34,737 nt of DNA from an uncultured Bacteroides sp. Its GTDB lineage: Bacteria; Bacteroidota; Bacteroidia; Bacteroidales; Bacteroidaceae. The translations under genes and the position numbers were made by a program. The notes under the pieces are model-generated. The model searched no databases and was not told where the DNA came from. It saw nothing but the letters and a program-made list of their open reading frames with translations. Location: the NCBI GenBank assembly GCA_900556845.1, contig USQO01000012.1, positions 1 through 34,737 on the forward strand, in the 5' to 3' direction. Position 1 is the stretch's first letter. Each line of letters opens with the position of its first letter. Below are positions 1 through 6,378 of the stretch, in pieces.

Positions 1-47
1 GAGATAGGCTCCGGTCTCGTGGGCTCGGAGATGTGTATAAGAGACAG
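1..47 (+). other. Nextera sequencing adapter (artefact)
   Basis: Not genomic. Positions 29-47 read AGATGTGTATAAGAGACAG, the Tn5 mosaic end used in Nextera libraries. Positions 14-28 are the read-2 adapter segment GTCTCGTGGGCTCGG, and 6-13 (AGGCTCCG) sit where the 8-base i7 index belongs. From memory this is the reverse complement of Nextera XT index N720. Its exact reverse complement closes the contig at the other end. Real sequence starts at about base 48. Confidence 0.98.
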
Positions 48-672
48 GGACAATATAATTAATATTAAAGAAAGAAGATGGCTGTATGACCAGGAAACAG
101 ACCAAAGCCTATTTCGTAAAAATCCTGTTATATCCGTAACGCCAATAAGATATATTCTCGGAGAAGAACGAAGCATTAAAGAGAATAAAAATCAAATTTT
201 AATATGCATTGGTGCTAATCCAAGTACTGCAATCCCAAACCAATTAGATCCTACCTTAAAAAGAGTTGAAAAATATGCTCACGACCATGCCTACAAAGCA
301 TGGTACATGATTAATGTTTATCCATGGAGAGAAACAGACCCCCAAAAGTTGGAAACGGATGATTATGATGCAATAAGAGAAAAAATACACAAAAACAATA
401 TACAGCATATTAAAGGTCTTTTGGACAAAATATCATGTACAGACACAGAAATGCATGTATGGTGTGCATGGGGGAATATTATAGAAAAAAGGACTTATCT
501 GAAAGAATTTCTGAAAGAGATTATAGCTCTTTTTAGAGATAGAAACAACATAACTTTTTATTGTCAAGGTAAAACCAAGAATAACCACCCTTGTCATCCT
601 TTAACAAGAAAAAAGAGTATTGAATTAAGTAAATTTGATATCAATTTATATCAATATGAGAAAACAACTTAA
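48..672 (+). CDS. DUF1643 family protein, 5' end missing
   Basis: Protein of unknown function assigned to DUF1643 by pattern. The ICIGANPSTA stretch is followed by DPTLKR, a central INVYPWRETDP block, a VWCAWGN turn, and a CHPL segment near the C-terminus. These match the family's MLNPSTAD, DPTIRR, VNLFAYRATDP, AWG and HPL landmarks as I remember them. The frame is open through the adapter, and its first ten residues (MGSEMCIRDR) are translated adapter. The first genomic codon is at 49, no early Met follows, and the true start lies left of the contig. The stop is at 670-672. The next gene's ATG lies inside its 3' end, so the two are probably translationally coupled. DUF1643 proteins often occur in phage, plasmid or accessory regions. 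The biochemical activity is unknown to me. Confidence 0.72.
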
Positions 673-1063
673 ACAATTAGAAGAGTTTCATAAGGCGTTT
701 GGGCTATATATGAATGATTACCCAACTTTACGCATTCCCCAAAAACTGCACGAATTGCGTATGAGGGTAATGAAAGAGGAAGTGGACGAATATGCAGAGG
801 AATATGCAATCACAGGAGATAGTGAAGATGAACGCTTACAGGCAGTAGCCAAAGAGTTAGCCGATATTGCCTATACGCTGTTGGGTACGGTCATCTCTCA
901 CGGATTGCAGGACGAGTTTGAACGCATCTTCGATGCGGTACACGAAAGTAATATGAGTAAGTTGGATGAGTACGGCAAGCCTATTTACCGTGAAGATGGC
1001 AAAATATTGAAATCAAGCCGTTACCATGAACCCGACTTGAGCTTCTTGAAGAATAAAAAATAA
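656..1063 (+). CDS. MazG-like nucleotide pyrophosphohydrolase
   Basis: 135-residue all-alpha protein of the MazG/phosphoribosyl-ATP pyrophosphohydrolase superfamily. Such enzymes cleave nucleoside triphosphates or similar substrates to the monophosphate plus pyrophosphate using Mg2+. The metal-binding EExxE...ExxD pattern is visible as KEEVDEYAEE followed by KELADIAYTLLG. The C-terminal half (HESNMSKLDEYGKPIYREDGKI) resembles the COG4696-type phage/bacterial branch. I chose ATG 656 rather than the upstream TTG at 635. It gives a normal MRKQLKQLEEF start and a 17-bp overlap with the DUF1643 gene. A hairpin terminator follows 30 bp after the stop, so the two genes look like one transcription unit. 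The natural substrate cannot be told from sequence. Confidence 0.78.
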   Translation: MRKQLKQLEEFHKAFGLYMNDYPTLRIPQKLHELRMRVMKEEVDEYAEEYAITGDSEDERLQAVAKELADIAYTLLGTVISHGLQDEFERIFDAVHESNMSKLDEYGKPIYREDGKILKSSRYHEPDLSFLKNKK

Positions 1064-1092
1064 TAAACACAGATTTTAAACAAGTCATTTGA

Positions 1093-1122
1093 GCCATGAC
1101 CCAACAGGGTTGTGGCTTTTTT
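1093..1122 (+). terminator. Rho-independent terminator
   Basis: GCCATGACCC (1093-1102), loop AACA, and GGGTTGTGGC (1107-1116) form a 10-bp stem with two G-U pairs, followed directly by six T (1117-1122). It ends the DUF1643/MazG-like unit. Confidence 0.85.
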
Positions 1123-1159
1123 CTTGTACCTACGTCTGATTCTGTCGTAACTCCCCATC

Positions 1160-1167
1160 TACCTTTG
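1160..1167 (+). promoter_or_regulatory. Bacteroides-type -7 box
   Basis: TACCTTTG matches the TAnnTTTG -7 consensus of the Bacteroides primary sigma factor and ends 13 bp before the nucleotidyltransferase ATG. No good TTTG -33 element is seen 19-21 bp upstream, and the leader would be very short. Confidence 0.5.
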
Positions 1168-1180
1168 TTGCAAAAATCTT

Positions 1181-1774
1181 ATGCAAAGGAGAATATTCAA
1201 ATCATTACCATTATTCCAACAATACACTCCATACGATACAGGGATTGTAAAGACTGCTACCCGATACGGCTTATACCTCATTGGAGGAACGGCAATAGAC
1301 TTGTTATGCAGGTATTATTCCGTTCCATTTTGGAGGAGCAGGTCTGATAATGACCTTGACTTTTGGACGGCATATGATAACAGCCATAAGGATAAATTCA
1401 TTCGTCATATCAAGCGTACCTTAGGTTTTGTGATTAAGGAAGATTCAGACTATATGCAGTCTTTGGAATCTTCTGTCATTCATGCAGATACGGATATACT
1501 GATAGATTATGACCGTAATAACTGTAAGTTTGGTTATACCGTCAATGATATTAAGGTCATGTCTCCGATATATCTTTTTGTATCCAAGTTCGACCGTTAT
1601 ATAAACAGCAATAATGCACAGCGCAAGAATACCGACTTTAAGGATTTGCAAACTCTTTTGTTATTAATTGATCGGATAAATGGTTTTGATGAACTTGAAA
1701 ACCATTTATCAGCTCTGAATTATGACCAAAGAGCAGAAGATGCGCTAAATGACATAATAGTAAATTTGATATGA
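1181..1774 (+). CDS. AbiEii-like nucleotidyltransferase
   Basis: 197-residue protein with the polymerase-beta nucleotidyltransferase signature. LIGGTAIDLL (about residues 33-42) is followed by RSRSDNDLDFW, giving the GG...DxD arrangement that binds metal and NTP. A later ILIDY strand and the K-D-R...RKNTDFKDL region resemble the AbiEii/AbiGii family, in which some members are toxins that modify tRNA. AbiEii toxins normally follow an AbiEi antitoxin gene. None is present here: the neighbour upstream is a MazG-like gene closed by its own terminator. It could therefore be a solitary nucleotidyltransferase without a toxin role. The gene is AT-rich and close to other accessory genes, suggesting acquisition. 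A reading frame in +1 continues just past its stop (see the 1773-1877 entry), so its C-terminus may be truncated. Confidence 0.7.
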   Translation: MQRRIFKSLPLFQQYTPYDTGIVKTATRYGLYLIGGTAIDLLCRYYSVPFWRSRSDNDLDFWTAYDNSHKDKFIRHIKRTLGFVIKEDSDYMQSLESSVIHADTDILIDYDRNNCKFGYTVNDIKVMSPIYLFVSKFDRYINSNNAQRKNTDFKDLQTLLLLIDRINGFDELENHLSALNYDQRAEDALNDIIVNLI

Positions 1775-1877
1775 CAATACAGACAATGTTGATATTGGAT
1801 ATAGAAAACGTATTAGAGATCTTTTTGAGTATCTGTCATTATATAATACTTTCTATTTTGTAGCAAAAATCAGATAA
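1773..1877 (+). pseudogene. Possible frameshifted 3' tail of the nucleotidyltransferase
   Basis: After the stop at 1774, the +1 frame is open from 1773 to a TAA at 1875. It encodes about 34 residues of protein-like composition (DNTDNVDIGYRKRIRDLF, then EYLSLYNTFYFVAKIR). It lacks its own good start. A 30-codon frame starting at ATG 1771 also exists but looks less natural. This may be the displaced original C-terminus, or chance in AT-rich DNA. Confidence 0.25.
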
Positions 1878-1916
1878 CATTATCTTTCTATTGTTTCACT
1901 GCAAAGCCGAACTTTT

Positions 1917-1974
1917 ATCATTGTTGAGCTGTACCTTTTCTACTTAAATGGCAAAAGTTTATCTCAGCAATGAT
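1917..1974. repeat. Inverted repeat upstream of ECF sigma operon
   Basis: ATCATTGTTGAG (1917-1928) and CTCAGCAATGAT (1963-1974) are inverted with 11 of 12 matches and are separated by 34 bp. The pair ends about 30 bp before the -7 box at 2005, a plausible place for an operator. No T-tract follows, so a terminator is less likely. Confidence 0.45.
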
Positions 1975-2004
1975 TAACTTAAAGTGTATAGTCAAATAAA
2001 ATAT

Positions 2005-2012
2005 TACCTTTG
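2005..2012 (+). promoter_or_regulatory. Bacteroides-type -7 box for sigma/FecR operon
   Basis: TACCTTTG fits TAnnTTTG and lies 35 bp before the sigma factor ATG. The -33 element is weak. Confidence 0.55.
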
Positions 2013-2047
2013 TGCCCAAATCAAAAAGACAACAAGCCTGAGCCACT

Positions 2048-2572
2048 ATGCAAAAATCCTTTTCAAAAACAGATCGTTTTGAGCAGTTATACAAGGAGAA
2101 TTATACTCGTTTGTATTACTATGCCTTCCGTTTCGTTACGGATGAAGAGGCGTGTAAGGATATTGTCAACGATGTATTCGAGAAAGCCTGGCAGCATTTT
2201 GAGGATTTGAAGCCTGAAACAGCTGCCGCCTATCTGTATGCACAGACAAGGAACCGCTGCATCGATTATTTGCGGCACAGACAGGTTGAAGAGCAATATG
2301 CCGATTTTTATCGGATTGTGACCGAAGAGGATGCAGATATTGCTCCCGACGAAATGGAAGAACGAGTACAGCACATTGAAAAGTTTATCGAACAACTGAC
2401 GGACCCGACTAAAACTATTCTGAAGGAGTGTTATTTTGATAATAAGAAATATCAGGAAGTTGCAGAGGAATTCGGTATCAGTATCAATGGCATCAAGAAG
2501 CATATCATGAAAGCTTTAAGACTATTGAGAGAGGAATTTGGCAGCAAGAAGGTACCCGGAAAAGATTCTTAA
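2048..2572 (+). CDS. ECF RNA polymerase sigma factor (FecI-like)
   Basis: 174-residue group 4 sigma factor. It directs core RNA polymerase to a small set of promoters when released by its anti-sigma partner. Region 2 spans about residues 12-80 (NYTRLYYYAFRFV, then ACKDIVNDVFEKAW and RNRCIDYLR). Region 4, about 112-163, carries the helix-turn-helix (YQEVAEEFGISINGIKKHI). No sigma-1 or sigma-3 domain is present. FecR follows 25 bp downstream and an STN-type TonB receptor follows that. This is the standard FecI-FecR-TBDT signalling order, so its regulon probably includes the receptor gene. It belongs to the sigma-70 family expanded in Bacteroides. Confidence 0.93.
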   Translation: MQKSFSKTDRFEQLYKENYTRLYYYAFRFVTDEEACKDIVNDVFEKAWQHFEDLKPETAAAYLYAQTRNRCIDYLRHRQVEEQYADFYRIVTEEDADIAPDEMEERVQHIEKFIEQLTDPTKTILKECYFDNKKYQEVAEEFGISINGIKKHIMKALRLLREEFGSKKVPGKDS

Positions 2573-2597
2573 ACGTAAATTAGATAGAACAGTTAAG

Positions 2598-3617
2598 ATG
2601 ATGGAAAGGAAAGATAAAATCATACGTACGCTGGACGCAATGGAGCACCCCGAAAACTTTACGAAGGAGGAATTGGATGCTTTATTGAGTGACGAGGAGT
2701 GTGTCCGTATCTGTCGCGATTTATTGGATAGCCGTGAAGCGCTGGCACGCCGTTACGCTAAGGCTCCCGACGTAGAAGCCGAGTGGCAGTCTTTCAAGCA
2801 TCGGCAAGGTTTATGTCAGGCGTCTAAGCAACCGAAAAAGACAAGTCGTATGCTTTATATTGGCATTGCTTTGTCGGTTGCAGCTTCGGTTATCTTGTTT
2901 TTATTGTTGCGTCCGTCAATTCCTGAAGAATATACTGTGTTTAGGGCAGACCTTGAGGCGCAGGTTGTTTCGATGGAAACGAAGAATGGTGTGCATACTC
3001 TGCATGTTCCGCGAGGAATGAACAAGCTGCTGGTACTTCCGGACAGTAGTCGGGTTTGGCTGAATGCGGAAAGTTCTCTTCAATATCCCGAAAGTTTCGA
3101 TGGAATGAAACGGCGTGAGGTATACCTGAAAGGAGAAGGCTATTTTGAAGTGACTAAAGATGCGGAGCATCCTTTCATGGTGAAGACGGATGCTTTGGAA
3201 ACTCAAGTGCTGGGAACTTCTTTTAATGTCAAGGCTTATTCTGGAAACGATACGCAGGTGACGTTGTTGGAAGGAAGTGTGAAGGTGAGTGACAGGCATC
3301 ATAATGAATTGCAATTGAGGCCGGGTGAGCATACGGATAGCCAACTGCATAAGACAACTGTAGAGAATAGTGCCGACTATCGGGCATGGACTGACGGGCA
3401 GTTTTATTTCGACAATGTGGAGCTTGTAGAAATTATGCGTGAATTGGGGCGCTGGTATAATGTAGACATCGCTTTTACTCACAAAGAAATTATGCAGGAA
3501 CGTCTTCATTTTCAGGCCGAACGTAGTGATTCTTTGCAGGATATTCTGGAGTTACTGAACAGTATGCAACGGATAAAGGCAAGTATGGAAAAAGGAAAAG
3601 TGGTGGTCGGTGTCTAA
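2598..3617 (+). CDS. FecR-family anti-sigma factor
   Basis: 339-residue single-pass inner-membrane regulator. The cytoplasmic N-terminal domain (about 1-80) should hold the sigma factor, and one membrane helix lies near residues 85-104 (MLYIGIALSVAASVILFLLL). The periplasmic FecR domain follows (VPRGMNKLLVLPDSSRVWLN, KGEGYFEV, VLGTSFNVKAY, VTLLEGSVKV). The C-terminal part (FYFDNVELVEIMRELGRWYN onward) fits DUF4974, the usual FecR C-terminal module in Bacteroidetes. I chose ATG 2598 over the upstream TTG 2538, which would overlap the sigma gene. ATG 2601 is equally possible. In this family a signal from the receptor's N-terminal domain relieves FecR inhibition of the sigma factor. Confidence 0.9.
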   Translation: MMERKDKIIRTLDAMEHPENFTKEELDALLSDEECVRICRDLLDSREALARRYAKAPDVEAEWQSFKHRQGLCQASKQPKKTSRMLYIGIALSVAASVILFLLLRPSIPEEYTVFRADLEAQVVSMETKNGVHTLHVPRGMNKLLVLPDSSRVWLNAESSLQYPESFDGMKRREVYLKGEGYFEVTKDAEHPFMVKTDALETQVLGTSFNVKAYSGNDTQVTLLEGSVKVSDRHHNELQLRPGEHTDSQLHKTTVENSADYRAWTDGQFYFDNVELVEIMRELGRWYNVDIAFTHKEIMQERLHFQAERSDSLQDILELLNSMQRIKASMEKGKVVVGV

Positions 3618-3643
3618 ATTTTTTTTGAAAAAAATTGCTTTTT

Positions 3644-3676
3644 GTGGTACCCGATTTTCAGAGGACTCCGTATTAC
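3644..3676 (+). promoter_or_regulatory. Possible ECF-type promoter before TonB receptor
   Basis: The 88-bp gap between fecR and the receptor contains GTGGTACCCG (from 3644) and CTCCGTATTAC (ending 3676), about 16-17 bp apart after a T/A-rich stretch. This has the shape of a -35/-10 pair for an ECF sigma factor and lacks a TAnnTTTG box. The assignment to the sigma factor at 2048 is inference. Confidence 0.3.
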
Positions 3677-3705
3677 TGGCAAAAGAATATAAATCTACAG
3701 AAATT

Positions 3706-6264
3706 ATGAAAACAAAAATTATTTATCTTTTGCTGGTTTTTATGAGTTTTACGCTGGCACTGCCGGCGCAGACAAAAGACCGTATCAGTATTGAACTGAA
3801 AGGTGAAACGCTGCCGACTGCTTTAAAAAAGCTGGAACAGGTGTCTGGCTATCGCATTCTCTTTACATACAGCGATGTACAGTCGTATCGGGTAACGGCT
3901 TCCATTCACGATAATTCGATTACGCAGGCGGTAGAAAAGATACTGGAAGACAAACCGCTTACTTATGTACGAAAAGGAGAAGAGTATATTATTATTCTGT
4001 CGAAAACTGTACAGAAGACTCCGGTTGCTATTCGTGGCATGGTGGTAGATGAAAAGCAGCAGCCTATGCCGTATTGCAATGTGCTGTTGCTCACTGCAGA
4101 TTCTGTATTTGTAAACGGGTGTGTCACTAAAGAGGATGGAACTTTTCTGATGACGGGTGAGGCAGAAGCTCCTTATTTGCTTAAAGTTTCTTACATCGGT
4201 TATGCTACCGCTTTACAAACTGTAGAGCCTACCAATCTGGTACAACTCCTTCCTGATACTCAGATGCTAAAGGAAGTAACCATTACAGCTAATCGTCCGC
4301 TGATAGAATCTCAGGCTAATGGATTGAAAGCCAATGTGGCTGGTACATCGCTTGCCCGGATGGGAACAGCTAATGAGATGCTGACGCATCTTCCGTTCGT
4401 AACAAGTAAGGATGGGAACTTGTCTGTTTTAGGTAGCGGAAGTCCGGAAATCTATATCAATAACCGGAAAGTGCGTAATATGGGAGAACTTGACAGACTT
4501 CGTGCTGCAGAAATTCTTTCGGCCGAAGTGATTACTACGCCCGGTCCGGAATATGATGCCGATGTGGCTGCCGTCATCCGTATTCGTACTCTCAAGCAAA
4601 GAGGGCAGGGATGGAGTGGCAGTGTTAATTTGGCGTATGATCAGGGGCGTTGGGCTAATGCTAGCCAGCAGGTTGCTCTGAATTACCGTACCGGAGGACT
4701 GGATATTTTTGTAAAAGGGTATGTCAGTGAAAATAATTCGTATGGACAGACGAATGCTGTTATCCAAACAAGCGGGAAAGACCAATGGGAAACAATTGCC
4801 AATGATATTCAGACGTCCAAATCAAAAAGATTATCAGCCGAAACTGGATTTAATTATGAGGTGAACGAACATCATTCTTTCGGCATGAGGTATATGCCAG
4901 AAAGTATGCTAGGAAAAGGAAGTCAACAGTCGTGGGGTGAAACGACCACTTTCTGTAATGGAACAGAAGTAGAGCATTCTGATTTTGAACAGTTTTCTCA
5001 GTTCAAAAACGGATTGAACCATGCTGTGAATGCTTATTATGTGGGTGAATTAGGCCGGTGGACGATTGATTTCAATGCAGATTATCTGAATAATCTATCC
5101 AATAGCAGTCAATATGCCGAAGACGGAAGCGAAGAAGATATCCACAGTAATTCTGATGCACGAAGCAAACTTTATGCGGCAAAATTACAGGCTGGTGTCT
5201 CGTTTGGGAAAGGACAGTTATCTTTCGGATCGGAAGGTACACTGACGGAGCGGGAGGCTCTTTTTACGCAAAGTGGCTTTTCGGAGGATGCGGATAACTT
5301 TATTCGGCAGAAAACTTTTGCGGTTTTTGCTGGATATTCCATCAGCTCTGGAAAGTGGAAAGCCAATGCCGGATTGCGATACGAGCATAGGGAAACTGAT
5401 TATTATGATCAAGGAATCCGTATTGACGAGCAGAGTCCGGTTTATGACGAACTTATTCCTACGGCATCCGTTAACTGGTCGCACCGTGATTTTAATCTTG
5501 CGCTTACGTATCGGATGATGAAGGGCAACCCTCCTTATAGCATGCTGACCAATGCTATCAGTTATCGGACGCAATATTCGTATACGACTGGAAATCCAAG
5601 GCTGGAACCGAGTCAAACCAGTACTTTGTCGCTTAACGCTTCTTATAAATGGTTGTTTGCCAATATCCAGTATTTCCGCCCGAAAAATTCGATTGCAAAT
5701 ATTACCATGCCCTATAATGAAGAAACGCATCCGGGAGTATTGCTTTTTGGTGCTGCTAACTTGGCTACATACAATGGTTTTGCTTTCAATCTTACTGCAT
5801 CTCCCAAAATAGGTATGTGGCAGCCGCAATTCAGTGCATCGGCTATGCTTTCTGCTGCGGACGGTCGTAATTTGGGAATTGATGTATACGGAAAGCAGCC
5901 TTTATTCAATTTTGGATGGGACAACAATTTCAACTTGCCGCACGGTTGGTTTCTGAACTTGCAGGCTAATATGAATACAGCTGCCCGAATGGGGTTTGCG
6001 GTAATTCGTGTTGAGGGGAGAGTCAATGCACGTGTCAGCAAGTCTTTCCTGAAAGAAGATGCGCTGACCTTGTCGCTGACAGCCAATGATATTCTTCGTA
6101 CCGGTTATTATCATTTTAATGTTTACGGAATAGATTCTTATAACGGGAATCGTATCTATCGTGACTGGCAGCGTGTGGGTATTCAGCTTTCGTATAAATT
6201 CAATGCAACCAAGAGCAAATATAAAGGAACCGGTGCCGGTCAGAGTGAAAAGAGTCGTCTGTAA
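3706..6264 (+). CDS. TonB-dependent outer-membrane receptor with STN domain
   Basis: 852-residue outer-membrane protein. The start is ATG 3706: the frame extends further upstream, but only here does a signal peptide appear (MKTKIIYLLLVFMSFTLALP, cleavage near AQT). Next come a secretin/TonB short N-terminal (STN) domain (about 27-98), a carboxypeptidase-regulatory-like beta domain (about 107-185, RGMVVDEKQQPMPYCNVLLL), a plug-like region (from about 190, EVTITANRPLIE) and a long C-terminal beta-barrel resembling the OMP_b-brl_3 family. The STN domain is the part that touches FecR in signalling receptors, in agreement with the two genes upstream. No SusD-like lipoprotein gene follows, so a glycan SusCD pair is unlikely. 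The ligand (iron complex, peptide or other) is unknown. Confidence 0.88.
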   Translation: MKTKIIYLLLVFMSFTLALPAQTKDRISIELKGETLPTALKKLEQVSGYRILFTYSDVQSYRVTASIHDNSITQAVEKILEDKPLTYVRKGEEYIIILSKTVQKTPVAIRGMVVDEKQQPMPYCNVLLLTADSVFVNGCVTKEDGTFLMTGEAEAPYLLKVSYIGYATALQTVEPTNLVQLLPDTQMLKEVTITANRPLIESQANGLKANVAGTSLARMGTANEMLTHLPFVTSKDGNLSVLGSGSPEIYINNRKVRNMGELDRLRAAEILSAEVITTPGPEYDADVAAVIRIRTLKQRGQGWSGSVNLAYDQGRWANASQQVALNYRTGGLDIFVKGYVSENNSYGQTNAVIQTSGKDQWETIANDIQTSKSKRLSAETGFNYEVNEHHSFGMRYMPESMLGKGSQQSWGETTTFCNGTEVEHSDFEQFSQFKNGLNHAVNAYYVGELGRWTIDFNADYLNNLSNSSQYAEDGSEEDIHSNSDARSKLYAAKLQAGVSFGKGQLSFGSEGTLTEREALFTQSGFSEDADNFIRQKTFAVFAGYSISSGKWKANAGLRYEHRETDYYDQGIRIDEQSPVYDELIPTASVNWSHRDFNLALTYRMMKGNPPYSMLTNAISYRTQYSYTTGNPRLEPSQTSTLSLNASYKWLFANIQYFRPKNSIANITMPYNEETHPGVLLFGAANLATYNGFAFNLTASPKIGMWQPQFSASAMLSAADGRNLGIDVYGKQPLFNFGWDNNFNLPHGWFLNLQANMNTAARMGFAVIRVEGRVNARVSKSFLKEDALTLSLTANDILRTGYYHFNVYGIDSYNGNRIYRDWQRVGIQLSYKFNATKSKYKGTGAGQSEKSRL

Positions 6265-6327
6265 TGATTTAGGATACATTAAAGGGATTTCATGAAACCA
6301 GTATGGAAATAATCGGCTTTTTTCGAG

Positions 6328-6335
6328 TATCTTTG
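6328..6335 (+). promoter_or_regulatory. -7 box upstream of mutS
   Basis: TATCTTTG matches TAnnTTTG, 43 bp before the mutS start. No clear -33 TTTG is present at the usual spacing. Confidence 0.55.
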
Positions 6336-6378
6336 CACCGTAAACTTTAGAAAGACAGAATTAAAGAAAGGACTAATT

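Noticed and set aside
1096..1347. 83-codon frame beginning MTQQGCGFF
   Set aside because: It starts inside the terminator hairpin and overlaps the better nucleotidyltransferase frame. It has no family-like features.
1888..1904. parS half-site TGTTTCAC
   Set aside because: Followed by TGCAAAG instead of GTGAAACA, so not a palindrome.
1917..1974. Invertible promoter (phase variation) before the sigma gene
   Set aside because: The promoter lies outside the repeat arms, the spacer is only 34 bp, and no invertase gene is nearby.
3610..3705. N-terminal extension of the TonB receptor from GTG 3610
   Set aside because: The extension overlaps the fecR stop and places the signal peptide internally. 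ATG 3706 gives a proper signal peptide.
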